Below are positions 49,376 to 59,838 of a DNA stretch of 64,000 nucleotides, piece by piece; the stretch's first letter is position 1, and each line of letters opens with the position of its first letter. The notes under the pieces were generated by a model that was given only the letters and a program-made list of their open reading frames with translations, had not been told where the DNA came from and did no database searches. The DNA comes from Cornus controversa (taxonomy: Eukaryota; Streptophyta; Magnoliopsida; Cornales; Cornaceae), in assembly GCA_026545225.1 (NCBI GenBank), contig CM048853.1:17424755-17488754 (forward strand), in the 5' to 3' direction. The position numbers and the translations under genes were made by a program.

Positions 49376-50421
49376 ATATCTGTTAGATTATATATTTCCT
49401 ATTATATCTGCGGTTAGATTATATATCTTTTCCTAAATCACATAGGTTTATTACACCTTCTCCTAAACCATCTAGGATTAGGATTTATTGTCTCTTAAGT
49501 TTTCTTAGCCTCCAAGATTATGTGCCTATAAATAAGCCTTTATGTATTGTTCATGATATATCAATTCAATTCAATTCTCTTTCTTTATTTTCTAACATGG
49601 TATCAGAGCTTATCAATTTCTGGTAGTCTTCATTGTCGATCGCCCTCACCGTCGAGGATGACACCATCCGATTCATCCCTGGCGGTCAACGTAGAAAATA
49701 CCTTATGCCTTATATATATATATTACGCAGATAATAAAAGAAGAAAAATATGATAGTCCAACTCAAGTTTAATTCACCGACTCCCACTAGATGTGTGTCA
49801 AAGTAGTTGATTTCAACGAGCTCTTTTTCTAATTTTTAAATCAGTTTTTACTAAAACAAGCAACTTTCGGTCTCACCGTCACTCCAACGAGTTCGCTCTT
49901 TTGTAACTTTTTTGTCTGTGTTTCGCAGCCACACTATTGGTAACACCACCAAATTATTTTTACAAGCCATAACATCTGTGTATCAAAGTCACTAATTTCA
50001 ATGAGCTCCTTTTCTGATTTTCAAATCAGTTTTCGCTCCAACGAGCCACTTTCGGTCTTTCTAGCTCTTTTGTAGCTTCTTTATATGTGTTCGTAGCCAC
50101 AGTTGATTACATCACCAGATTGCTTTCGTGAGCCACATTGAAGATTTTGTCTCCAAACTCAAGGCTTCATATGACTCACATTGAGTTTGCAGGGGACTGT
50201 TAGATTATACATTTCCTATTATATCTGTTATTAGATTATATATCTTTTCCGAAATCATATAGGTTTTTTACACCTTCTCCTAAACCATTTAGGATTAGAA
50301 TTTTTTGTTCTTAAGTTTACTTAGCCTCCAAGATTATGTGACTATAAATAGGTCTTTATGTATTGTTCACAGATATCAATTCAATAAAATACAATTATCT
50401 TTCTTTATTTCTAACAATATC
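49376..50421 (+). mobile_element. TRIM (small non-autonomous LTR element), target repeat ATATC
   Basis: The element is 49,381-50,416 (1,036 bp). Its LTRs are 49,381-49,597 (217 bp) and 50,198-50,416 (219 bp), beginning TGTTAGATTATA and ending TCTAACA, with a TATAAATA box in each. The primer site TGGTATCAGAGC (initiator-Met type) lies at 49,598-49,609 and a purine-rich GCAGGGGAC before 50,198. ATATC flanks at 49,376-49,380 and 50,417-50,421. The 600-bp interior encodes no protein of note and holds a diverged internal duplication. The LTRs differ at roughly one site in ten, perhaps 3-4 million years at the grass rate. The LTR style suggests a Ty1/copia origin. Confidence 0.92.
49795..50130. repeat. 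Internal duplication in the TRIM, unit about 190 bp
   Basis: TGTGTCAAAGTAGTTGATTT...AACGAGC..TTTTTCTAATTTTTAAATCAG...TTTCGGTCT...CTCTTTTGTA near 49,795 recurs as TGTATCAAAGTCACTAATTT...AATGAGC..TTTTCTGATTTTCAAATCAG...TTTCGGTCT...CTCTTTTGTA near 49,980. Confidence 0.82.
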
Positions 50422-50559
50422 TAATTAAAATGACAATCAATCTATACCAATAATGAGATAAATGCCGTTTAAAATTATATCATCCAAAAAATTTCAACAT
50501 CGGCATGGTTTTACATTATAATTTGATGTACTATGATCTATTATAATTTCTAATGAAAA

Positions 50560-51390
50560 TATGTGCATCTCATTAGCTTGTCACTCTTAAATTTTCATGT
50601 GTGTAATGAAAATTGTGTTGGATTCGGGAATGGATTCTCTCCTTTAATTTTTCTCTCTAATCATTTCCAAGCATCATCCAACAGTCAGGAATAGGTCACA
50701 TCATTTCTACAAATACCTACCATGTTAAGGTTATATACACAACTAACTTCTAATGAAAAGTGAAGACAAAACATATTCATCACCCTCGCATAATAACTTG
50801 GAGATGCTTAGAAAAAAAATTAATGGAGGGAATCCAAATCCGACCAATAAACTATTTTATTAACAATTGAAGTGAAGCTCTTTCATAAACTATTTTATTA
50901 ACAATTGAAGTGAAACTCTATCTAGCTTTCACTTGCTTTAATGCCGCCAATGACAATTTGTAATGTCTAACATTTTTAGCGCTGCATGCACAAATAAAAC
51001 CTGACAAATTCTTTTTGTGTATATAATTAAAAGGATAATATAATTCAAAAGGAAAAAAAAATTCCATGATACCAACCATAATTTATATAACAATTCAAGT
51101 GATCGAAAGATTGATTTTATAAACTATAATAGTAGTTTCTTTCTTTTTTTGAGACATGTTTTTGCTCATCAGCTTTGCACACTATTTTCCCTTCTTTGAA
51201 ATTAAAGAAGGAAATAAAAAATATTAACGAAAAGTACTTTGTGCTTGACTGACTTTTAATTCGCCTGTTTTTAACTCTTGTGGTCATCTCCAAAACTGTG
51301 TGCTATGTATGTACCCACAGAAGTGAATGACGAATTAATATACCCCTCCACCACCAACCTACCATATATTCTAAAACCCTAAAACAAACG
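50560..51390. other. Intergenic DNA upstream of gene copy 3
   Basis: AT-rich with a short direct duplication (TAAACTATTTTATTAACAAT) near 50,849 and 50,886. The last 100 bp align with the promoter region of copy 2. No frame recognised. Confidence 0.45.
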
Positions 51391-51391
51391 C

Positions 51392-51400
51392 TATATAAAG
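51392..51400 (+). promoter_or_regulatory. TATA box of gene copy 3
   Basis: TATATAAAG within CGCTATATAAAGGACAT, about 85 bp before the ATG at 51,478. It matches the box at 43,477 in both sequence and surroundings. Confidence 0.55.
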
Positions 51401-51477
51401 GACATGTATCTAGACCTAAGTTCTTATCCTCACAGACCACAACACTCAGTCACTCGGTACGTAGTGCACTTATATAT

Positions 51478-51521
51478 ATGATGAAGAGCAAAGCTTCCCT
51501 AGAAGACGGTGAGCAAGAAGG

Positions 51522-51564
<43 letters not shown>

Positions 51565-51615
51565 AGAGTACGTTTTTGTGAGTCCGTTGATGGAATCTTA
51601 TCATCATCAAGTTAG
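51478..51615 (+). pseudogene. First exon of the Asp-rich gene family (copy 3)
   Basis: A 45-codon frame: MMKSKASLEDGEQEG, then 13 Asp from a perfect GAT run (51,521-51,562), then ERVRFCESVDGILSSSS and a stop. At DNA level the end (GTCCGTTGATGGAATCTTATC) aligns with SPLMDS of copy 1 and NPLMDS of copy 2, but the frame is shifted, so the SDLPEE block is lost. The expanded GAT run is a likely cause of length change. GG|GTTAGG at about 51,640 matches the donor position of copy 2. Two adjacent ATGs are possible starts. It could still be transcribed, but no complete product is evident. Confidence 0.45.
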
Positions 51616-51694
51616 ATTTATTATAACAAGTTTTTACGGGTTAGGGTTTTGATTTTATGTTGTCACTTCATTCTTTTTATTATATATATATACA

Positions 51695-51721
51695 CTAGTG
51701 TATTGCCCGTGCCTACGGCAC
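51695..51721 (-). other. Helitron 3' terminus (hairpin plus CTAG)
   Basis: Stem GTGCC/GGCAC with loop TAC (plus sense), separated from CTAG by ten bases. The spacing and form are those of Helitron termination signals. Confidence 0.72.
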
Positions 51722-52160
51722 TATAAAAAAAATTGTTGGACTGAAATAAAAACTGATTTCATACAATCAACGTGTTAATAAACAAATGGTTACAAAACAC
51801 CATTGACTACGCGTCATCACTTTTTCTTGTCCTTATGTTTCTCCTTCTTCAAATATGTAAATAATATATGTAAATGCAATACACCAAATCAAAGACAAAA
51901 GAAAATAATGGTGCAACTGTAATACCCCGTAATTTGATGATATCTAAATTGGATTTTTATTTATTTGATGGAGTTTTTAATTATTTAAATGCTTTAATTA
52001 ATTTTGTCAATGCTTGTTTTTATATGTTTAATGTGGATGTTTGAATTGTTGCTAAGTGTTGGTTGTGTTTAATTGTGTGTTAAATATTTGTTTTAAATAT
52101 AGTTTTTTTTTCCTGTTAAATAAAAATATGTTGGTTTGGGCTGCATTTTCTTAATTCTTG

Positions 52161-52191
<31 letters not shown>

Positions 52192-52215
52192 GTTGGGCTA
52201 GGCAGCTGGGCTGGG

Positions 52216-52251
<36 letters not shown>

Positions 52252-53219
52252 GGGCTAAATACTTTATATTTATTAGTTTCATTATTTAAGAATGTAAAAA
52301 GAATTAGGGTTCAGTAGTTTCTACGTAGAGAGGATTCCTACGCACAGATAGGGAGAAAACGGTAGACGCCAGGAAAAGAGAAGAAAGTGATTTTGCTCAA
52401 CATCACAAGGCAAGTTCGAACTCTTCTCTTCCCCTTTGAATCTGTATACATATATATTTTTGTATATACATGCTGCTGGAATATATGTATAATATATATA
52501 TTAATTGTATAGACACGTTGCTAGAAATTTGTATGTAATTAATTATGAAACTAAATGATTTTTCATGCTAAGAATATTTATGTGAATTAAACATGAAGAT
52601 TTTGGAGTTTTGGTACTGTTTAGGGTATTTTTGCATATATATATACATGTATATATGACTGTATAGGCGTGTATATATATATATATATATACATGAAATT
52701 GGGTTTACTGTATTCATCATTTTTGAATTTTTTTGTTCTATTAAAAGGTAGATCTTATTTCCTAGAACAATCCTTGAAAGTTTGGTTATGAACCGTTGGG
52801 TAGATTGACGGGAAACTGAGTTTAAAATTTTAGATTTTCGAAACTTGAAATTGGGCGTTTTTGATTTAGTCCGCGAGAGGGGTCGATTTTGGTACCAATA
52901 CGTAGCTTAGATCGATACGAGTTCAATGGTATATTCATATGCACGATTCAGTGCCCGGAAGTGATCGAAACATGGTCGGAAAATTTCGGCCTCCATTGTT
53001 GAGCGTGAAGCTTCAGGTGGGGAAGGGGAAGAAGAAGGAAAAAAAAAAAAAGAAAAAAAAAAGGGTGTCCATGCGTCCGCCGGTGCGTGGGGGTGCGTGC
53101 CGTCGGCGCCGGTGGCCGGAAAAATATTTTTGGGGCCCACTCTCGGGGGCCCACCTCTGGGTCCGATATGGGCCCATTCCGAATTATTTTATTATTTGTT
53201 TTGAATTTTTAAAATTTTT

Positions 53220-53760
53220 GGAAAAACTTGAAAATTAGGAAAATTATTTTTTTAAAAATACTTTTATAATTCTAAAAATTCCCAAATTTTTATGTCAACT
53301 TCCTGGGAGCTTAAGGAGTTTCGGGTTTAAATTTCATGTCGAAATAATTTACCATTGTCTTTAAATTAATTTTTAAAGTGTCTAAAAACTGAGTTTTTCA
53401 GCTTCTTTAATTTTAGAAAATATTTAGAAATTTCCAAAAATTCCGAAATTTTTACTGTAACTTTCTGGAGGCTAAATACACTTGGGTTTAAATTTTCAAC
53501 TCAAAATGATCTTCCCTTGTTGTTCAAATGATTTTTAAAGTGTCCAAAAGTTGGGTTTTTCACTTTCTGTAATTTTAGAAAAATACTTTTGTAATTCCAA
53601 AAATTCCCAAATTTTTGTGGTAACTTTCTGGAGGTTAAATAAACTTGGGTTTAAATTTTTATCTTGAAAGGAGCTTCCCTTAGTGTTCAATGAATTTTTA
53701 AAGTGTCTAAAAGTTGGGTTTTCACCTTCTTTTATTTGTTGAAAATATTTTTTAAATTTT
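53220..53760. repeat. Three to four diverged units of about 170 bp in the solo LTR
   Basis: AATTCCAAAAATTCCCAAAT-like words followed by TAACTTTCTGGAGG, TTTAAATTTT and AAAGTGTCTAAAA recur near 53,270, 53,430 and 53,600. Confidence 0.75.
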
Positions 53761-54086
53761 AGAAAATTCCAGACTGATTTAATAGGGTTATTAGAAGTAG
53801 AATAGGGCCAGAAACCTAGATAAGAGTTTGGTTTAGACTCCCTCATAAATTTGAGTGCATTGGGGGTTGGATTGGATGTTTGCTTCTAAAGTGGTTAAAT
53901 TGTGTTATTTGATTTACTTGAATGTATTTTTCTTTAAGGATATAAATGCCCATTAAATACTTGATTATAGTTTACTTGTGAACGATTGTGTTATGGTGAT
54001 AATTTCATGTCGGATAATTTGAATTACTTTGTTTGTGCAAATTAAGATTATAATGCACCTTGTTTATTTTATGTTTCATATTGGAA

Positions 54087-54620
54087 ATGCATTTATACAT
54101 TTTATTTGGCATGTTGGGATTGCCAAGGTGTGTCAGGATCGCCTAATACCTAATAAGGTATATATGCATTTTATTTGGCATGTTGGGATTGCCAAGGCGT
54201 GTCAGGATCGCCTAATACCTAATAAGGTATATATGCATTATATTTGGCATGTTGGGATTGCCAAGGCGTGTCAGGATCGCCCATACCTAATAAGGTATCA
54301 ATGCATTTTATTTGGCATGTTGGGATTGCCAAGGCATGTCAGGATCGCCCATACCTAATAAGGTATCTATGCATTTTATTTTGGCATGTAAGGATTGTCA
54401 GGCGTGTTAGGATCGCCCATACCTAATAAGGTATCAATGCATTTTATTTGGCATGTTGGGATTGCCAAGGCGTGTCAGGATCGCCTAATACCTAATAAGG
54501 TATCTATGCATTATATTTGGCATGTTGGGATTGCCAAGGCGTGTCGGGATCGCCTAACACTTAACATGGTATCTTTATATTTTTTGGAGCATGGCAGGAT
54601 TGCCTAATATCTAGTAAGAA
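54087..54620. repeat. 69-bp minisatellite, eight units, inside the solo LTR
   Basis: GCATGTTGGGATTGCCAAGG starts at 54,109, 54,178, 54,247, 54,315, 54,384 (diverged), 54,451, 54,520 and 54,589 (diverged), with spacings of 67-69 bp. Each unit contains GTCAGGATCGCC and ACCTAATAAGGTAT. Confidence 0.95.
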
Positions 54621-55505
54621 TGTTTCTCGTTATATATTCGAGCATATTACCATTGTTTCTTGTGTAAACTTAAAACTAGTCTACACTTGCATTAAGATAA
54701 CTGATGTGTTAGTGTAGGGTGTGGGGCGGCTCTATTCTTGGGTCATATGGTTGATTGGGGATATATATATATTTATGAGTTGGTGAGTTATCTTTAATTG
54801 TATATAAACATAAAATTTGTTGTCTTGGAAAAGGATTGTTGGTGGAGGCAGGATAGGTTTGCCTAATACCTTGTAAGGCATTGGTAGAATATATGGAAGA
54901 AGGCATGTTAGGATTGTCTATGGTTTGAACTTAGAAATTGTTTTATCTTTATTGTGATAATGGATGAGTTAGTTCAGAACATAGTTCTAGTTACTTCTAA
55001 GATAGGAGATTTAGTGGCTAAATGGTATAATTATATCTATATGTCTTTACTGTCCTCATATAGAGGGTATGTTTACCGGTTCTCTGATTGGGTTGTAGTA
55101 GAGAGAATTTGCTCGTGGGTTTAACCCACTTTGTTGATATTTCAGGTTCCAGACAGTTTCTACCGGGAGATTTGTGCATGGAGTTTGTAGAGCGTGACGA
55201 TCATCCATTCTTCACTATACTTTAGTGTAGGGACTTAAATCTGTTCATAAAGTTTTACTTTTATGTTTTGTTTGGTTAAGGGGTCCGTGGGTTACCGGAC
55301 TTCCAAGTTGTATCAATCAGAATAATACAATGTTATTTAATATGATTATTCATTTCAGTTAGACTTTCCTTTCAGCATTTATAATTCTTTTTCTTTTGTC
55401 ATTGTATTCCATGCTTGTTTGCTATCAGTTGTTAGTATCCCTCAGGTTTTGTGTATGAGACTGGCCACCTCATGCGCGAAATTTTCTGGGGGATATTTCA
55501 GCAAC

Positions 55506-56929
55506 CCAATTGAACTAATGATTAAAATCCAATTGTAGCTTACACCGAATCAAAGACAAAAAAATAATAATGGTGCAACCCAATTGAACTAATGATTAAA
55601 ATTCAATTGTAGCTTAACGAAATATAACAGAGTGAAAGAGAGAATATTACAGAGAATTTCTCTGCATATATTCACATGTATGTATACATATACTCCGATC
55701 CCCAACAATCCCCGTCTATAGTTCGACAAAATCCCTAAAAGCACGACCGACAACATCATTAATGTATTTCGCCATCAGAAATGGATTATGTACAACAATC
55801 TACAAAATATATCAAAGAGTATATTTTATTATTAATATTAAGTAAAATATCATAATTTAGAATAAACACAAAATTAAATTACCTCATTAATTCATGGTAG
55901 CCATAAGCCAAACATTGTTCATTTTCCAAAGCTATATCTTTAATATTTTCTTCATCAAGTTGCCAATTATAATATATACACTCATTCACTAATAGTATTG
56001 ACATTCAAATTTGGATGGTGTACTCTTGAATGACTAAAAATGAATTTTGGTTCCAAAACTATATCAATATTATTTTATTTTAACATTATAAAAAGCAAAC
56101 AAAATTTAGATTAAAATCAAGTTGAATTAAAATTGTCTTGAAATCACGATTAAAATAGATGAATTACAATTTGGAGATATCAATCATATTTAAAATTATA
56201 AAATAATAATAATATTTCACTACCCTAATGATAAAATTATATCAATTAACTATTTAAAATTCATTAATTAAGTAATGAATTTAATCATTTAAAATAATAA
56301 TATTTACAATATTTCAAATTTTAAACTAATTTTTTTTTTATTTCAATTTCAAATCACTCCTCCAAAATCAGAAGTCTTATCGAACATTCATGTCATAATT
56401 GTTCCATGTCTGAAGTTTCAGGATCACTCTTAAGACAGCACAACCATACTTTAATATCCTGATTTGTACTTAAAGTTAAAATTATAGTCAACTAATTTGA
56501 ATTGAGGGTCACATTTTTCACACCTTATATATATTCAAAATTCAAAATCAGTAGTGCTTCATTCTGCACTTATATTTATGAGTGTAGTTGTTGGCTATTA
56601 AATTAAATTAAATTGTGCCATTAAAGTTGGTAATTATAATATAACTACAGTGGTGTAAAGCCTATAGATAGGTCATAACTTACAATAGTATGTATATGTA
56701 TAGGTACAGGGAGGCAGTATGCAAGGAACATGAGGTCCTATGTGATAGTTTGGCTAATTCCTCAGAGCTTTAGCTTTGAACACATAATTTCTCTCGAAAT
56801 TCCCACAACCTTTTTGACTTCTATGCCATCACTAGATATATATATACTAATATAATAGTACTTGTTAGTCAGTTGATAATAATATATTATATATATAAAT
56901 ATAAACATAAATATAAATAATATACTTGG
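55506..56929. other. Helitron interior, left half
   Basis: AT-rich. At 55,501-55,617 an about 75-bp segment (CCCAATTGAACTAATGATTA...) is duplicated in tandem, and the word before it also stands on the far side of the solo LTR, so the LTR landed in a tandem pair. No frame recognised elsewhere. Confidence 0.5.
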
Positions 56930-57215
56930 ATGTTCGGCCATGGACCTTTAACGGCAGTGGAGGTGGCGCGGCAGTGAAGTTGTGAGTATGGTTCGTCCAG
57001 CGGCAATGGTGGTGAAGGCTGGCCGTGGAAGATGGTAGTAGTGGCTGGTCTATGGTACTCGACTGTGGCTGAAGTGGGTGTGCATGGTAATGCAATGGAG
57101 GTCCATGGTCAAGAGCTTGGCTGGTGGTTGTAGCTTCATGGGGAAGAAGATGCGGATGATGGCTTGGGTGGCTGGAAAATGGCAAACCAAGTGATTCTGT
57201 GGTCTCTACTTTCAC
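56930..57215 (-). pseudogene. Gene-like segment in the Helitron, unidentified
   Basis: An open minus-strand frame starts MKVETTESLGLPFSSHPSHH and is rich in His, Pro and Thr. GC content is well above that of its surroundings. The composition may reflect a captured coding or 5' untranslated segment. I recognise no domain and the frame may be accidental. Confidence 0.3.
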
Positions 57216-57329
57216 GGTTTAACCCCAAGTTTCAACATTTCCTATTTAGTCGGACAAATTTACAGGAAAATAAAAAAAAAATCATTGTATTCAAGCCCAA
57301 AGCGAATTGAATAAAAAAATCACTTTTTG

Positions 57330-57670
57330 CAAACTTCTTGGATAAAAACATCACTGGTGAGTGGTTTCAAACAAATGGATTCATGTACCCACACTCCCAA
57401 CAAACACAATCACAAACATCCCACCTCCGATCCTCAGCCGCCTCAACAGTCGATGTGTCGGGCTCCGGCGCCGCCGCATCTAGCTTCGACTCTGCCTTCG
57501 CCTTCTTCGCCGCCCTTAATGCCAGAGCCACCATAAACAGCTCCCTCGGCAACAAAACCTTGTCACCACCACCGGCTCTTCGTCAATTAGCATCCACAGT
57601 GCTTCGATTTGGGCATGAATGGTGGCCAGAAAGCTTGGAGACGATGAGTCTTCTCATTACTTGGTGAGAA
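57330..57670. pseudogene. Gene-like GC-rich segment in the Helitron, unidentified
   Basis: Two overlapping frames look codon-biased. The plus strand reads ...SSAASTVDVSGSGAAASSFDSAFAFF... (57,338-57,667). The minus strand reads MLPRELFMVALALRAAKKAK...DRRWDVCDCVCWECGYMNPFV (57,555-57,367), ending in a Cys-rich segment. I cannot say which, if either, was coding. Captured host exons are common in plant Helitrons, so capture is a reasonable inference. Confidence 0.35.
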
Positions 57671-58008
57671 AATGAAGAGAGTGATAGGCGGATGGGTATT
57701 ATATGAGAGGCACATGGGGCTGACTATAAGTCAAATGGTGATATATATTATTTCAGGTGAGAATAGTAAAAGTTTAAATTTTGAATTTAGTTGGGAGGGA
57801 GTAGAAGAATGTTTAAATTTGAATTTAAGTGGGAGTGAATCATGGCCGTTGATTGAAAATAGGAAGAGTAATTTTAGACCGTAGATAGGCATAGATATTT
57901 TGAATCGTCAGATGAGTTTTTAAAGTAATTTTGATCGTTAGAAGATGAAATATTTTTGGGGGGAAATTCAAAAGCAAAGCTCAAATGTTATATATATATA
58001 TAGTCTGA

Positions 58009-58646
58009 TATGTTTTAAAAAAAAATCTGATATGCCATGTGATATGATCTTTTGCTAATACAACTTGTTATGTTCTCAGGGTTTGAATCATCAGTATGAC
58101 ATCTCCCTGTTTGGCACCCTTGTGCTTGTGGCCAACATCTCTCAAATCTGGTATGTCTTTGCACTAACAATTTAGACTTTTTGTAGTAGAAGTGTTATAT
58201 CTTTTGGATGATCCCAACAATATGAGAAACTGAACTTTTAGAATATATATATATATATATATATAATGGATCATTTAAGCTATAACCACTTATTTATAAT
58301 AATTGTAATTTCATCATGTTGTAGAGATGCAGAGAGAATCTGATGCATGTTATGTGGGCATGCAACAACAAAAATGGTGGCACAAAGGAAGATAGGATGT
58401 GTATACTGAGGCTTCAAATACCAAAGAATCTCGATTGAAAAGAAGAAAATCTCTCAGTTCCTGGCTTATTCCATGGGATTGAGAGTTTTTGGTTAAAGAT
58501 CGCATCCAACTCTCTGATTTCTTGGACTACCTTTTCAAATATCAAAGAGTTTGAGCCAAAAATGAGGAAATCTCTCATATTCTGAGTTTGATGGTTTTAT
58601 GTTATAACGAAGAAACGACAAATTCTTTTACATGTGTAACTAAAAT
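58009..58646 (+). other. Continuation of gene block 3 after the Helitron
   Basis: Between 58,190 and 58,340 the order ATCTTTTGGATGATCCCA.. , TA microsatellite, GGATCATTTAAGC, TAATTGTAATTTCATCATGTTG matches 33,280-33,425. The Helitron therefore sits in the intron-like part of a duplicated block. From 58,590 the DNA is a stray satellite monomer. Confidence 0.6.
58080..58150 (+). pseudogene. Possible internal exon (71 bp) of gene block 3
   Basis: TTCTCAG precedes 58,080 and GTATGT follows 58,150, so both splice sites are good. The open frame encodes GLNHQYDISLFGTLVLVANIS, a partly hydrophobic piece I do not recognise. No matching piece was found in blocks 1 or 2. Confidence 0.3.
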
Positions 58647-59838
58647 GAGGGCCGGCATGAGATTCACAAAATTTTGAGGGACCGTAGGTGAACTTTCAAA
58701 TGATAGGCCCCTTATATATCAGGTTTTCCACCCATAAAAATTTTATAATAGTGCAATTTTTTTATTAAAATGAGACTATCTATCATTGGCCTCTATGATA
58801 GAATCATTCGACAAACCTCAGAGGCCATAGTAGTTTACTTTGCGACAGCAGATGTCGAAGATTCAAGTCCACTTATCTCCAACTCGTGAACTAATTAACT
58901 GTTGTATAAGATAGTTGATTGCATACATCTATTGGCATAATTTCAACATGTTCATAAAGTATAAAAATGACATATCAAATTCAAGTTTCATACATATATT
59001 AATATGCACTAAGTCCAGGCAAACCAAAATATTGCCATGAGGCGTGACACTGTCGGAGTATGTCCAATGTCATACACTCGTTATTGGAGGTGTCCTAGGT
59101 CACATGATCTGTCGGTGCTAAGTCTCACCGGTCCCCATATATGAGGACCAGTCCAACTTTTCTCGAGACTTTAAAAAATTAAACATGGATAAGCACATAA
59201 AATATATTTATGTTGAAAACAAAAAAAAATCAGTCTTGGTGCTTTATAAATAGCACAATTTAGTTCATATCAAAAAATTAAAAAGAAATATTCGACAAGC
59301 CTTAGTCACAAAAAATCAAAATTAAACTTCATATCAAAGTAAATGTGACCGTTTTGCATTTTGAGTTACAAAATTATCAATTAAAGTGTTCTAATCAAGT
59401 TTCTCCAATATATCTTTTTCAATAGACATCATAGCCGTTGCTTGCTGCCGTGAAAAAAGAAGAAGAAAACGAGTTGTGAAGTAAGAAGAAGAAAAAAGTT
59501 AAAACGCAAACAACAATCTAGCAAACCTTAAGAAACGAATTGAACCTTTAGTTAGTAATTTTTTTTTTAAAAAATGAGGCACAATAGTATTGGATTTGGT
59601 TAAATGGACTATAGTTAATGAAATTTTTTTTAAATGAGGCCTGATAGTATTGACTTGGTTAAATGGACCATAGTTAATAAAAAAAATTAAAGAGACTCAA
59701 TAGTGTTGGATTTAATAAAATGGAGCATAGGTAACCAAAAAAAATGAGGCCCAATAATACTATTGGGTTTGGTTAAAAATTGGGGGCCCTAGGCCACCCG
59801 CCTGGGCCACCTAGGCCCAGGCCAGCCTTGACTAAAAT
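58639..59838. mobile_element. Non-autonomous hAT-type element, target repeat ACTAAAAT
   Basis: The element is 58,647-59,830 (1,184 bp) with imperfect inverted ends GAGGGCCGGCATGAG and (reverse complement) CAAGGCTGGCCTGGG. ACTAAAAT stands at 58,639-58,646 and 59,831-59,838. The 8-bp repeat and GGGCCGGC-type ends fit hAT elements. No transposase frame is present. It landed inside the CTAACTAAAATGACAA word of a stray satellite monomer. Confidence 0.85.
59560..59790. repeat. Tandem repeat in the hAT element, about four units of 55-65 bp
   Basis: AAATGAGGC..AATAGTATTG..TTGGTTAAATGGAC.ATAGTTAA recurs near 59,571, 59,632, 59,690 and 59,742, with indels in the A/T runs. Confidence 0.8.

Larger units (their letters stand above)
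48660..50530 (+). repeat. Satellite-like array, monomer about 165 bp, five copies plus a piece, split by a TRIM
   Basis: The reference word GCTTTACGTTATAACGAAGA (or variant) occurs with phase near 48,668, 48,834, 49,001, 49,163 and 49,327, giving spacings of about 162-167 bp. Each monomer has AAGTTAAC, TGTAACGACA, CTAACTAAAATGACAACC, AATGAGCT..TGGCTAATAAATG and ATTATATCATCC in order. The fifth copy is cut at 49,380 by the TRIM and resumes at 50,417. Stray pieces occur at 58,590-58,646, 59,831-59,870 and 62,927-62,950. Confidence 0.9.
51913..55505 (+). mobile_element. Solo LTR of 3.58 kb with target repeat GCAAC
   Basis: The LTR is 51,918-55,500 (3,583 bp), starting TGTAATACCCCGTAATT and ending GGGGGATATTTCA. 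GCAAC flanks at 51,913-51,917 and 55,501-55,505. It has a leader-like region near 52,310-52,440, a GC-rich block with GGGCCC words near 53,150, several TTTTAGAAAAT-type repeats at 53,220-53,770 and a minisatellite. The layout resembles long chromovirus (Tekay-like) LTRs. No internal domain is left. Confidence 0.85.
51695..58008 (-). mobile_element. Candidate non-autonomous Helitron with captured gene-like pieces
   Basis: Read on the minus strand, the 3' end at 51,695 is a hairpin GTGCC-GTA-GGCAC (51,709-51,721), ten bases, then CTAG followed by T. This is the Helitron 3' signature. The proposed 5' end at 58,008 is TCAGACTATATATA preceded by A, so the element would lie between A and T as Helitrons do, without a target duplication. 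The 3' end is strong. The 5' end is inferred. No Rep/helicase frame is present. Without the inserted solo LTR it would be about 2.7 kb. Two GC-richer gene-like segments lie at 56,930-57,215 and 57,330-57,670. Confidence 0.6.

Noticed and set aside
52907-53238. Overlapping frames of 68-99 residues on both strands
   Set aside because: They fall in the GC-rich block of the solo LTR with long A/T homopolymers; no domain and no consistent strand.
54087-54620. Regularly spaced repeats that might suggest a CRISPR-like array
   Set aside because: The 69-bp units are head-to-tail with no unique spacers and lie inside an LTR of a plant element; this is a minisatellite.
56865-57215. Intact small host gene
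   Set aside because: Low-complexity His/Pro composition, no clear splice or promoter context, and position inside the candidate Helitron make an independent gene unlikely.
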